Below the pieces are notes generated by a model. That model was not told the origin of the DNA, did no database searches, and worked only from the letters and a program-made list of their open reading frames with translations. Positions 36,347 through 47,900 of a stretch of 64,000 nucleotides of DNA are shown in pieces. Origin of the DNA: Fallopia convolvulus (Eukaryota > Streptophyta > Magnoliopsida > Caryophyllales > Polygonaceae). Location: positions 44,238,707-44,302,706 of the forward strand of contig OZ024736.1 of NCBI GenBank assembly GCA_964016875.1, in the 5' to 3' direction. Both the position numbers and the translations under genes were made by a program. Each line of letters begins with the position of its first letter. The first letter of the stretch is position 1.

Positions 36347-36620
36347 CTTTCTCCGTCCCTCAAAGTTTATTCTAAAAGACAATTTTCACATATATATTAA
36401 GAAATGGATAGAAAAGAAAGAGTAGCCAATTAGGAGAGGAGAGATGTTGTAATGGTGATGGGTAAAGTCCTAAAGGTGAAAAAAAAGAGAAAAAGAAAAG
36501 AAAATTACCAAGAAAGTTTGTAGGGTTAAATTTTTTATTGGATGGGGATAATGTTATAAAAAAAAAGTTTGATATAAAAAGAATTTGAAAAGGTAGACAA
36601 CTTTAATAAGACGTCCGAAA
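36347..36620. mobile_element. Stowaway-like MITE, second copy
   Basis: The left end, TA|CTTTCTCCGTCCCTCAAAG, resembles the MITE in the FT leader, and the interior (AGGAGAGGAGAGATGTTGT at about 36432-36450) matches the reverse complement of that element. The right terminal repeat is degraded. A further Stowaway-like terminus (CTTCCTCCGTTTAGTTC) begins near 36630. Confidence 0.55.
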
Positions 36621-36739
36621 ATTAATACTTCCTCCGTTTAGTTCTACTCGTCCTTCTAGACTTGATTTTTTGTTTAGTTATATTTGTCCTTGTAGGTATT
36701 TTATTCAAAATTTCTCAATATTCCGGGTTTTAGCTTCCT

Positions 36740-37445
36740 TTGTCGCTCAACATGTTCCGGGTTCACAAGTAATTGAGTCTTCTTGGAACTGATACTATGA
36801 GATATATCGTGGAAATTTTAACAGTTTTTAATGATGCAACTTATACGTTTAGTCAAACCTATGCACCAAGTGCTCATTTGTTTGTTGTTGAAGCTTTGAA
36901 TGTGGCGAGTGTCTTTAAGGAATGGTTTTCAATGCCCGACCGGCCCGAGCTTGTTGATGACATTATATAAATAAAGAGAAAGTGGTTGATCTATTACAAA
37001 TATATTCCCGATATTTATCTTGTTGCTTGTGTTTTTGATCCTGGATTTAATATATAAGATTTGCAAGATACTTCGTATCAATACTATGAATTATTAAATT
37101 TAAAAGAACAACATTATGATAGAAATTGCAATGTTGGTGTTATTATAGAACATGTTAAATCTCTTACTCGTGATTTATATAAGGCTTATAGCACGAGTGG
37201 TGATGAGGCGCCTTCTACGCCTCACCACCACTTGTGCTATAAGTACTAGTTATTCCCGCTTCAACGGTAGCGGTTGAGCAAAAGTTTAGCCAAGGTGACC
37301 ACATCTTAAACGATAGAAGATCGAGATTGGCCCCCGATGCATTGGATGCTCAAGTTTGTGTTGACAATTAGAAGAGGGAAGAACTTAGATCACAATCCAA
37401 GAACTATACGAAGTCATCGGATGATGTACTAGAGGACGACACAAG
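36740..37445 (+). pseudogene. hAT transposase remnant (C-terminal half), cut by the LTR element
   Basis: Broken frames show FNDATYTFSQTYAPSAHLF, then KWLIYYKYIPDIYLVACVFDPG, a segment typical of plant BED-type hAT transposases. The C-terminal dimerisation motif follows at about 37255-37370: STVAVEQKFS and RRSRLAPDALDAQVCVDN. In-frame stops occur after LVDDII and after CVDN. The LTR retrotransposon inserted just beyond, so this remnant is older than the insertion. Confidence 0.75.
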
Positions 37446-37450
37446 CCTAG
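37446..37450. repeat. 5-bp target-site duplication, left (CCTAG)
   Basis: CCTAG immediately precedes the 5' LTR and recurs at 42807-42811 after the 3' LTR. Confidence 0.9.
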
Positions 37451-38201
37451 TGTTGAAACCCGAAAATTACACACTAAATACGGGATAAAACATTACAAAC
37501 TCTCGGGCCTTTCGGCGCGCTAGAAACCGGCTCTTCTTGTTTGAGCTCTCCCACCCCCCGCTAATTAGTTTATTCTCTTTTCAGAGGCTTATAAGACTTT
37601 TTGGGGTCTTTTCCCGTAAATAGTGCGAGATCCTCGGAGACTCAAACACGTCGACCTTTGGCAAACGAGAAAGTTCTCGAGCCAGAGAGGTTTTTCGACC
37701 TCTTTCTTATTCCATCTTCTTCTTTATATATAGTAAATGGGAGCTTGCTCATGCTTAATTATATCGATGTGGGAGAGCTTTCACCGGTTTATTGCTTATC
37801 TTTGCCACATGAATCATTCGAATAGGCAAACGAAAACTTAGCCCTTAAGGCTATGTTGTGTCAGGCTTCTATTGGACCCAAACAAAAAGTCCCTCTGCTC
37901 ACAGTTGATTTTATTGACTTTGTGTGTTAGGTGCTAGCCGACCTTTTTGACTCTTATTTGAATTGTCTAGCCGGACCCACATACATATATCTCATATTTG
38001 CTTTCCCTGAGGTGAGCATTAGCTCACATATGTTATCTCACGTACATGTATTTGTGCAAGAAGACTCATGCAACATGCACATTCATGCACGTTGAATTAT
38101 GTTGGCCACGCAAGCCTATTTGAGTATGGAGCGTACATGTAACGCGATGTTTTGTCTCTTTTGCTTTTTTAATCATTTAGTGGTTATTATGCGCACCATC
38201 A
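37451..38201 (+). repeat. 5' LTR
   Basis: Begins TGTTGAAACCCGAAAATTAC and ends GCACCATCA. A TATATATAG box lies at about 37724-37732. It contains 14 extra bases (about 38058-38071) relative to the 3' LTR. Confidence 0.92.
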
Positions 38202-38329
38202 CAACCCCTTGGCTCGGGGTCATCGTTCCACGAGGGCGACGAGACAACAAACAGGTGCGCAGCTTATCGATTTTATGCGATGTGATCTAAACCCGAGATC
38301 AAGCAGGGTGAGCACACTTTGCTTAGGTA

Positions 38330-38890
38330 GTTAGGACCTCGTCCTTAGAGAGTTATCGAATCTCGTTCGTTTAGAGAGTTGGGACCTCGCCCTTTAGATT
38401 ATTAGGACCTCGTCTTTTAGAGAGTTTGGACCTCGTCCATAGAGAGTTTGGACCTCGTCCTTAGAGAGTTATCGAACCTCGTCCATAAGAGAGTCTGGAC
38501 CTCGTCCATAGAGAGTTTGGACCTTGTCCATAAGAGAGTCTGGACCTCGTCCTTAGAGAGTTATCGGACCTCGTCCATAAGAAAGTCTAGACCTCGTCCA
38601 TAGAGAGTTTGGACCTTGTCCATAAGAGAGTCTGGACCTCGTCCTTAGAGAGTTATCGGACCTCGTCCATAAGAGAGTCTAGACCTCGTCCATAGAGAGT
38701 TTGGACCTTGTCCATAAGAGAGTCTGGACCTCGTCCTTAGAGAGTTATCGGACCTCGTCCATAAGAGAGTCTAGACCTCGTCCATAGAGAGTTTGGACCT
38801 TGTCCATAAGAGAGTCTGGACCTCGTCCTTAGAGAGTTATCGGACCTCGTCCATAAGAGAGTCTAGACCTCGTCCATAGAGAGTTTGGAC
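38330..38890. repeat. Tandem array 1: about 23-bp units in 92-bp higher-order repeats
   Basis: Units of the type GGACCTCGTCCATAGAGAGT alternate in a fixed order. The marker TTATCGGA recurs at 38561, 38653, 38745 and 38837, exactly 92 bp apart, showing higher-order expansion of four subunits. Confidence 0.9.
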
Positions 38891-40020
38891 CTCAACGAGA
38901 TTCTCCAACCCCAAGCGGGAAGCGAGGGGTGGACCTTAACGAGATTCTCCAACCCCAAGCGGGAAGCGAGGGGTGGAACTTTTCAACGAGACTCTCCAAC
39001 CCCAAGCGTGAAGCGAGGGGTGGAACTTTTCAACGAGACTCTCCAACCCCAAGCGTGAAGCGAGGGGTGGAACTTTTCAACGAGACTCTCCAACCCCAAG
39101 CGGGAAGCGAGGGGTGGACCTTTTCAACGAGATTCTCCAACCCCAAGCGGGAAGCGAGGGGTGGATCTTAATCGAGAATCTCCAACCCCAAGCGGGAAGC
39201 GAGGGGTGGACCTTAACGAGATTCTCCAACCCCAAACGGGAAGCGAGGGGTGGACCTTAATCGAGATTCTCCAACCCCAAGCGGGAAGCGAGGGGTGGAT
39301 CTTAACGAGATTCTCCAACCCCAAGCGGGAAGCGAGGGGTGGAACTTTTCAACGAGATTCTCCAACCCCAAGCGGGAAGCGAGGGGTGGACCTTTTCAAC
39401 GAGATTCTCCCACCCCAAGCGGGAAGCGAGGGGTGGATCTTAATCGAGAATCTCCAACCCCAAGCGGGAAGCGAGGGGTGGACCTTAACGAGATTCTCCA
39501 ACCCCAAACGGGAAGCGAGGGGTGGACCTTAATCGAGATTCTCCAACCCCAAGCGGGAAGCGAGGGGTGGATCTTAACGAGATTCTCCAACCCCAAGCGG
39601 GAAGCGAGGGGTGGACCTTAACGAGATTCTCCAACCCCAAGCGGGAAGCGAGGGGTGGAACTTTTCAACGAGACTCTCCAACCCCAAGCGTGAAGCGAGG
39701 GGTGGAACTTTTCAACGAGTTTCTCCAACCCCAAGCGGGAAGCGAGGGGTGGATTTGCGCATTTTTCGACAATCTCCAACCCCAAGCGGGAAGCGAGGGG
39801 TGGACGTCGAAACCATAAAACCGAGAATTTCCAACCCCAAGCGGGAAGCGAGGGGTGGATTTGCGCATTTTTCGAGAATCTCCAACCCCAAGCGGGAAGC
39901 GAGGGGTGGACGTCGAAACCATAAAACCGAGAATTTCCAACCCCAAGCGGGAAGCAAGGGGTGGATTTGCGCATTTTTTGAGAATCTCCAACCCCAAGCG
40001 GGAAGCGAGGGGTGGATTAA
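38890..40020. repeat. Tandem array 2: 24 units of about 44-50 bp
   Basis: Each unit contains CTCCAACCCCAAGCGGGAAG followed by CGAGGGGTGGA; I count 24. Spacers between cores vary (TTAACGAGATT, TTTTCAACGAGACT, GTCGAAACCATAAAACCGAG). A block of 272 bp is repeated at 39124-39395 and 39396-39667. Long reading frames on both strands here are by-products of the repeat, not genes. Confidence 0.93.
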
Positions 40021-42069
40021 TCATAACAGAAAATTAGGAACTTTGTTCAAGCGTGCGAGTATATACCGAGTATATTGAACTAGCGAGTCAAGTTTACAAG
40101 GCCTACCTCGTTCCACGATCATGCAACACGCGATTTTCGGAACGGAGGCCATGGCCACCATCGTCATGCCTTAAATGGCCACGTAATGCCCCGCTCGATG
40201 TTCGGCCCATCTCCCTCAATTGTTTTGTTGAATCGGCCTACATTCCACTCGCCATACGGGCCAAATAAATGGCAGCACAAAGAACATCTCGGCATGGAAT
40301 GCATATTTCAAAGATCGCCCCGTAGTCATGCACGCCGTCTACGAGGTTGTCTTCCACGAGGTCATTGCCGAGAGGTTGTTTGCCATGGAAAGATATCATG
40401 GTGTTTGGCCAAACAATACCACCCGCCCGCGTCATGCGTGAATACCGCGTTGAAGGTTTACGGGCTGATCGTTGATGCCAAAGCAAGCCTCGAACACCTT
40501 GTACTCACCCCGCCTAATGGAATTAGCGCGCCAACCTGAGGATGACGAAGTCGACTCCGCGCCGGGAATGAATACCACGTCGACAGCCACGAGAATATGA
40601 TCGCACATCAAGGCCGCAGGTCTGGCCGCCAAGCGAGATGGTGAGGTTGAATTATCCCCGCGCCGACTGTAGCCATCACGCGCCTCGCCACTTGCAGCTG
40701 CACATGAAGAACGTGGTGCTCGGCCTTGGAAAAGTTGGCCGAGATGCCTGACCTCGGAGATTGACTGTGGAAAGAAAGAGATGTTGTGCCCGAGACAGCG
40801 TCCAACGAGACCACCGCACCGAGCGCCGGGCGAGGGACACCTCGCACTTCTACAAACAGAAACCAACCATGCATGGAACTTGGAGGGAAGTCCCACCCAC
40901 AACTCTTTGACTGAAGATCCCGCTAGTTAGCGATAAAATGTGCTCCGCCCGCCAGCTTATGCCGTGACCAAACCAAAAACTTGCTTCGAAGAAGACCGCG
41001 GGGGTCGGCCTCGCATGAAGATGATCACGGGGATCAAACCTACACCACCACCTCGTTGCGACTTGCCAACATCTAACCCCACATTCACCATGCTAGAAGT
41101 CCGCGTTGATTATATACATGTTGCTTGGAAGTCGTGGCAACCTCGCCCCGGATGCCGAGGAGAGCCGACCTCGAACGGCCTGGAAGCCTCACACATCCCT
41201 GCCTACGGAGTATGTCGGCCGACCGTCGATGACGCCGAAGTGTAGATGGTTCAAGCCTTCCTTTGCCTCAAGGAGGACTTTGCTTGCTCGGACCTCGCTT
41301 TTTTGGCATATCGCCTTGCTTGCTTGGACCTCGCTTTTTTGGCATATCGCCTTGCTTGCTTGGATCTTGCTTGTTTCCCCAACCTTGCAAAGTATGTTCG
41401 CCAACCTCGCTTGTTTGCTTGTTTGGCGCTTGGATCGCACCGCACCGGAATCACGTCGCACCCACCATAAATAAAGGAGAATTGTGCCAACTTGTATCGG
41501 AGTAGGCCGCGAAGATTCGCCCTGGCGTAGACCTTGCTTGCCTATCCCACCTTGTCCTCGCGTGCCGACCTCACGTGCCCCAAAGGAAGCACCCGACGAG
41601 ATCGCCACGCCGAGTTTGTTTGGCCTAGCGAGGAGATGACCGCCATGACCTCGCTTGTTTGATCACACCATGGAAACAACGCCATGAAGATCACCGGCGC
41701 CGAGGCGAGGACGAGAGCGACCTACACCATGACCTCGCTTGGCACGAATTCGTTGCTTTTGGTTTTGCTCGGCATGACCTCGTTGCTTTGGGCCTCGTTC
41801 GGCATGTTCACCTCGCTTTACAAAGCGTATAGGGTCAACCTAGCTTTTTGGATTTGGAAAGACCTCGCTTTCTTGCCCTCACTTCACTTGTTTGACTTTG
41901 AACAGCCAACCTCGCCTTTTCTTGCCAACGACCTCGCCTTACTAGCCAATGACCTCTCCTACTATTGCCACCATTGCCATGGCCGAACGGGGGGAGAGGA
42001 CACCCTTACTTGATTGTGACCCGAGAGTAGGTCGGATAGGGAGAGCTAGGTTCCCACAGACGGCGCCAG
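40021..42069. other. Unrecognised interior of the LTR element
   Basis: G+C-richer than its surroundings. Many short frames exist on both strands but none shows a known domain. From about 41270 to 41960 the words GACCTCGCTT and CTTGCTTGCTTGG recur, including a direct repeat of about 44 bp near 41297-41385. Could be a captured or decayed gene sequence; I do not recognise it. Confidence 0.5.
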
Positions 42070-42806
42070 TGTTGAAACCCGAAAATTACACACTAAATAC
42101 GGGATAAAACATTACAAACTCTCAGGCCTTTCGGCGCGCTAGAAACCGGCTCTTCTTGTTTGAGCTCTCCCACCCCCCGCTAATTAGTTTATTCTCTTTT
42201 CAGAGGCTTATAAGACTTTTTGGGGTCTTTTCCCGTAAATAGTGCGAGATCCTCGGAGACTCAAACACGTCGACCTTTGGCAAACGAGAAAGTTCTCGAG
42301 CCAGAGAGGTTTTTCGACCTCTTTCTTATTCCATCTTCTTCTTTATATATAGTAAATGGGAGCTTGCTCATGCTTAATTATATCGATGTGGGAGAGCTTT
42401 CACCGGTTTATTGCTTATCTTTGCCACATGAATCATTCGAATAGGCAAACGAAAACTTAGCCCTTAAGGCTATGTTGTGTCAGGCTTCTATTGGACCCAA
42501 ACAAAAAGTCCCTCTGCTCACAGTTGATTTTATTGACTTTGTGTGTTAGGTGCTAGCCGACCTTTTTGACTCTTATTTGAATTGTCTAGCCGGGCCCACA
42601 TACATATATCTCATATTTGCTTTCCCTGAGGTGAGCATTAGCTCACATATGTTATCTCACGTACATGAATTTGTGCAACATGCACATTCATGCACGTTGA
42701 ATTATGTTGGCCACGTAAGCCTATTTGAGTATGGAGCGTACATGTAACACGATGTTTTGTCTCTTTTGCTTTTTTAATCATTTAACGGTTATTATGTGCA
42801 CCATCA
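42070..42806 (+). repeat. 3' LTR
   Basis: Begins TGTTGAAACCCGAAAATTAC and ends GCACCATCA, followed by CCTAG. It matches the 5' LTR closely. Confidence 0.92.
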
Positions 42807-42811
42807 CCTAG
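42807..42811. repeat. 5-bp target-site duplication, right (CCTAG)
   Basis: Matches 37446-37450. Confidence 0.9.
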
Positions 42812-43223
42812 CTTCTTACGCCGGTTCCATCGGGTCGTCTTAGGTAAGTAGCAAAACGGGGTTTCCTTTTGGGTGTGGGATGCTCATTTTATCGAAGGTA
42901 AGAAAACTACGTGGGCTTTGATTCCTCTATGATCCCGAAAAGATACATAGACAACTTAATATCAAGTTCGAGCCCTTCTTCTCCAAACACTTATCTTCCC
43001 ATACCGAGCAGAATCGACAAAAATAGTCGTTTGAACCACCAATCGTGGTCGTTGTTAGGTAATCGCGATCACGTTAACCAAAATTGCGATCGCGATTTTT
43101 CAATTCAAATGACAATTTTTTTTCAAATTTGGCCGGAACTGAACCGAACCGGACCAAGAACCGGCTGGAACCGAGAAAAATCGGAATCGAAGCTGAACCG
43201 GGATTAAAACCAAGGAACAAGGG
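42812..43223. other. Flank between two mobile elements, with CCGG-rich stretch
   Basis: No gene. From about 43130 to 43220 the words GAACCGG and CCGAACC recur; with the GGAACCGGACACACC after 43758 they appear to be parts of one older element into which the hAT-type MITE inserted. Confidence 0.4.
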
Positions 43224-43231
43224 GGTTCCGG
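43224..43231. repeat. 8-bp target-site duplication, left (GGTTCCGG)
   Basis: Perfect match to 43751-43758. Confidence 0.85.
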
Positions 43232-43750
43232 TAGGGGTGTGCAACGGGTCCGGACCGGACCGGACCGAACAAACACGGCCCGGTCCAGACCGGTGGACCG
43301 TATTTTATAAAAAGTATGGACCGTGGACCAGACCATTTCGGTCCGGTCCAATTACGGTCCAGTCCCGGGTTTGGACCGATTTGACCGCTTAGTGTTTTAA
43401 TTTGATTTCTTTGGCCGAAAGTCAACGCTCATACCATAGATATGTAGTAATTAGCAAGATTAATTCTATTATTATAGAGTTAAAGTACCAATGGGCAAAA
43501 CTCAAAACTTTTATTTAGTAAAAATCAATAATTTTTTTAATATGAAACTTTAAAGTATAAATTATAAGCCTAATATTCTATATAAGATATAAATTATAAG
43601 GTTTTACGGTCCGGACCGGGAATTCTCGGGACCGAAATTCTCAAATTTCTTGGATCGAGGACTGGACCGACTTGGTCCCGGTCTTGGACCAGACCGAAAT
43701 TTTACGGTCCGGTCCGGTCTGCCGGTCCGGCCCTACCTTGCATAGCCCTA
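43232..43750. mobile_element. hAT-type MITE with GGTCCGG subterminal repeats
   Basis: 519 bp between perfect 8-bp duplications. The left end TAGGGGTGTGCAACGG and the right end (inverted: TAGGGCTATGCAAGG) form the terminal inverted repeats. Many copies of GGTCCGG/CCGGACC lie within about 180 bp of each end, with an AT-rich centre. hAT transposases bind subterminal repeats, so the clustered words may be binding sites. No coding capacity. Confidence 0.85.
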
Positions 43751-43758
43751 GGTTCCGG
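43751..43758. repeat. 8-bp target-site duplication, right (GGTTCCGG)
   Basis: Matches 43224-43231. Confidence 0.85.
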
Positions 43759-44968
43759 AACCGGACACACCTCCATCCAAGATCAGTATCAACAACCATA
43801 AGTATCAGTATCAGCACCATTAAGTACTGAGTTGATGAATGGAGCCGAAGTCTCAAGTTTGAATGATTAATTAATTAATAAACTCATAGTTAAAATTTTA
43901 ATAATTTAAATCAACTTGATTTGTTGAGGCCTAATTCTCCCCCTTCACTTTCTACTTTTTTTTCAATGCGATTTCAATTGGTAAAAGTCTCCAGGTTACG
44001 TACCGCAATTGTAAATCAGCCTTGATGCAAATTTTCGGTTACGGCAAGTTTTATGCAATTTATAAGGGACTTTATCAGTGTAATTTGTAAATCACTCTTT
44101 AATCTGCAGTTACGGCAAGTTCCTCCCCCCCCAAATTTTCCAATGAAAGTTACAGCAGCTCGGAATCACTCTCTTTTTTTCTGGACCTTCTTCTGGGTCA
44201 GCCTCGGAATCACTCAAGTTATAAATTCTCCCTAACACGAAATTGACACAGTGAAGAACTGAAGATGGACGGTAGTAAAAAGTAACGGTCTAAAATACTA
44301 CAGTAGGAAAACAGAAAAAGAAATTACTTAATCACGTGCCTAGAGCGTGACAATGCTCACCTGGACCGGACAACCTAATCATCTCTCTCTGTTTTGTCTT
44401 TTTTGTCATTCTCTCCGTCTCTCATATTCTCTCCCTTCATCTCTGCGAATCTCTGAAACTCGAAATTCGGTTTTCGAGTTTCTTTCCTCTCTCTCTCTCT
44501 ATCCCTCTCTTTGAAATCCTCCTGATCGGCAGGTCATTTCCTCCAGTTCTCCCTCTGTCCGCAACTGAAACACTATTCTGAAATATGTGAAGGTTTTTCC
44601 TTTTCGGTTTCCGTTTCAAGTTTTGGTTTTCTGGACAAATTTGAAGAATCTCTCTGTTTGTATCCAGTCGCGTGCTCGCATCTTGTGCAATAAGATCACT
44701 GACCGGAGCAGTGAAGGTTGTGTACTCATCATATGTTCTAAATCGAGGTGGATTTTTCACATCGTGTAGTATTGTAAATCTCGGCTAAGGATTGTGGAAA
44801 TTGTGAAAACTAGGTCAAAATTGAGCTCGAGGAAGGGGCTTATCAGGTGAAATTCATGCAATTTGTTTTCTAGGTCTTATTATTCGAGATGTGAAGTTGA
44901 AGACGCTGATTCTTTAGGGTTTCTCTTTCAATTGGGCTGTTTTGATCCTGGTTGATAAATTAAATCCA
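43759..44968 (+). promoter_or_regulatory. Promoter and leader region of the WRKY gene
   Basis: No other gene is visible. The pyrimidine-rich stretch at about 44380-44560 looks like a plant 5' leader. A W-box core (TTGACC on the minus strand) lies at 44813-44818 in the presumed leader, which could allow regulation by WRKY proteins. A repeated GTTACGGCAAGTT word occurs at about 44038 and 44110. Exact transcription start not determinable. Confidence 0.4.
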
Positions 44969-47900
44969 ATGTCAGGTGGTTGGTCTCTTGGTACTAGTGA
45001 TATGAAAGGGAATGAAGATTCAATCGATGGTTGGAGGGAACTCACGATGAGCCCTAAGGGGCTTTTTCCAGGCTTTGCTTCCGATCCTTGCTTCAGTAAA
45101 CCAAGTGGGGGAGGTACTGTGCTTGATTCCAATGGTAAGAACGGTGATCATATTTCCATGCCAAACTCTGAGAATAAGTTGGAACAAGATGAGAATGGAT
45201 TGAGTTCAGTGGCTGGCACAGACAATTCTGTGGTCAAGTCTGGAGGAAGTATAGCGGAGAGGAGAGCGGCCAAGTTTGGATTTGATGTATCAAAGATCAG
45301 TACCTCTAGTTTTAAATCTAGCAGTTCATTGCCTTCACCAGCTACTAAGTCCCCATATCTTCTCAGAACCCCTGGTATTAGCCCAAGTGTGTTGTTGGAA
45401 TCTCCTATGATGCTGCCAAATCTTCAGGTATAATTTTCATTGTTATTATGTTTGATGCCTTGCCTTTGGTGATGATGAGAACTATTAGGGCCTTTAGCTT
45501 ACTTAAGATTCTTTGGTTGTCTTAAAAAAAGAAATGATATATGGAAGAATGTGCATTTTCTCTGGAATCATATTAGTTCAAGGATAATACATAGATTTGC
45601 CAACAAGAGTATAAAGGGCTTTAGACCAATACTTCAATTTAAAGAGTGTAGCAGAGTGTGGATGATAATTGATGAAAGGAAACATGTGGAATGGAGCTAT
45701 AAGTTGTCTAGATTATGCTTTAGTTAGTCCTTGTATCTTGAGAAGTCAATCTATGAGTTCTCTTTAGCAGTAACTAGCATGTTTATTTTGCACAATATTA
45801 GTAATCTATTCCTTGGACATACCAGGGCTGATGTTGAACTTGATTAATATTGAAATATTTTTTTTGACCAAGACATTATTTGCTGAAGATAAATAAATTA
45901 GATTCGTTTATGGCTATATGATTTAAAGATTCTGTTTTGTCAAAGTCAATAGGTGAACTGGTCAAGATTTGTTGAAGATATTGCTTTTGACATCAGGCAC
46001 TAATTAATTGAAATTAATGGTTGAATACCTTTTGAGATAGTTTATTGTTTATTCTGTATAATGCAAAAAGTTAATGATTGCTTGATCCTTTCGTCTAATG
46101 AATTCTGTTTCCTAGCCTTCACCAACCACAGGAACTTTTGCATTACCTCATCCGGGTTCTGAGAGTGGAATGATCAACTCAACATCTTCTATTTCAGATA
46201 AGGATAAGGATAGTGATGATACTTACTCTTTCACTTTCAATCCTCATGGCAAGCATGTTCCTGTATCACGCTATACTGCAATGCAGAATCAGGTTAGTAA
46301 TGCGGGTCTTGGATTTTTTTTTTTCCGTCAACCTACTGAACTCATTTGATGAACAAACTTGCAGAATCAGTTAAGTAATCGGGCGTACCCCTTTCCCTTG
46401 GGCAGGGGTACCTCCATCTTGACCCCCCAGATTTCCCTGTGGCGAAACCTCACTGGGTCAGTGTTGTTGTGATGAAAAAAGAACCAAACCGACGAGTTAA
46501 ACTTTAATGAAACATTATAAGTAGTTTCCACTAGCAAACTTAAGTCAGAAAGTAAAACTAGATTATGCCTAATGCCATTCAATGAAAGTGAGTCCATCTT
46601 GAGGAGAACCTGATGCTTACTCAGTCATCAGGCCAACTCGAAACCTAAACAAATGTGAACTAAACAGATTAAGAAGTTTCTGAACTGTAAGTTAAGATAA
46701 TAATATATAATACAAGATGAATTTTTTTTTTCTCACCCCTATCATGTCATAGACTAAACAGATTTCCTTCATGCATGTTACATCAGCATCCTCCTAAAAG
46801 TTTGGCCCAGAGTTCAGGAGTGGAGGCTGGCTCTCAACATCCAGCTTCTGCTCACCCTCCAATAAATGCGGGTTTTGAGTTTCCTACCCAGCTTCAAAGT
46901 GAAGCCACTGCGAACAGTTTTGAATTCAATTCGCTGCCTGAATCCAAATTTTCTAGTGACTTGGCTGTGAATCAGATGGCTAATTCTCATGGTGCTACTG
47001 CTAATGAAATTCAGCAAAGTGAATGCAATCAAGGAGAGGATACAGGAATGGAATACCAAGACGGGGATCGGAAAGTTATGGATCCTTCAGGTGGATCTGT
47101 TAGTACCTCAGAAGATGGATACAGTTGGAGAAAATATGGGCAAAAACAGGTCAAGGGTAGTGAATTTCCTCGCAGTTATTACAAATGTACTCATCCGAGT
47201 TGTCCTGTGAAAAAAAAGGTTGAACATACCAATGATGGTCAAATCACAGAAATTGTTTACAAAGGGGCACATAATCATCATAAGCCACAACCTAATAGGA
47301 GATCCACATTTAACTCATCAGTATCTTGTGGTGAGCCATTAAAGGTTGGTGAAGGAGGATCTGCTCAGGGGGAAGGTGGCACGGTCTGGAGAGATTTGCA
47401 ACAACATGGCTGTGATGATCTGAAACTAGGAGCAGAGTGGAGACCTGATGGTTTGGAGAGGACATGCTCAACATCTATTACTACCGGAATTTCTGATGTA
47501 CCAGCATCCAATGAGGGAAAATCAGTAGGTCCACTTGAATCAGCAGGAACACCTGAACTCTCCTCAACACTTGCAAGTAATGAGGAGGACGACGATGCAG
47601 CTACTACTCAAGGGAGCATGCTAATCGCTGATGAAAATAATGATAATGAACCTGACTCAAAAAAACTGTATGCACTGCTTTCTAGTCTCGATTCTTGCAT
47701 ATATATATATTCATACATGGGGAAATATATATTTTTTTGTTTCATCAATCTTTCTATAGGAAAATGGAAGAGCCATTGATTGAAGCAACTTTGGCTTCCA
47801 GAGCAGTCCGAGAACCAAGAGTCATTGTCCAAATAGAGAGTGAAGTGGACATACTTGATGATGGATATCGCTGGCGTAAATATGGCCAAAAAGTAGTCAA

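Larger units (their letters stand above)
37451..42806 (+). mobile_element. Non-autonomous LTR retrotransposon with minisatellite body
   Basis: A complete 5.36-kb insertion: two TG...CA LTRs (751 and 737 bp) flanked by the 5-bp duplication CCTAG. By eye the LTRs differ by fewer than a dozen substitutions plus one 14-bp indel, so insertion was recent. The 3.87-kb interior has no gag, protease, RT, RNase H or integrase motif in any frame. Instead it contains two tandem arrays (38330-38890 and 38890-40020) and a 2-kb G+C-richer segment without recognisable protein. No clear primer binding site for a known tRNA follows the 5' LTR. It would depend on another element's proteins; which superfamily is unknown, though the ...GGCGCCAG before the 3' LTR is reminiscent of Gypsy-type elements. 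Confidence 0.9.

Noticed and set aside
39124..40078. Several overlapping open frames of 80-155 codons on both strands
   Set aside because: They are translations of the 44-50 bp tandem array (repeating SNPKREARGG and PSLPAWGW peptides) and exist in several frames at once.
40186..41608. Coding regions of about 100-156 codons on both strands in the LTR element
   Set aside because: No domain, no initiation context and overlapping frames on both strands in a G+C-richer segment; nothing resembles gag or pol.
43084..43425. Proline/arginine-rich frames on both strands
   Set aside because: They arise from the CCGG-rich repeats of the MITE and its host element.
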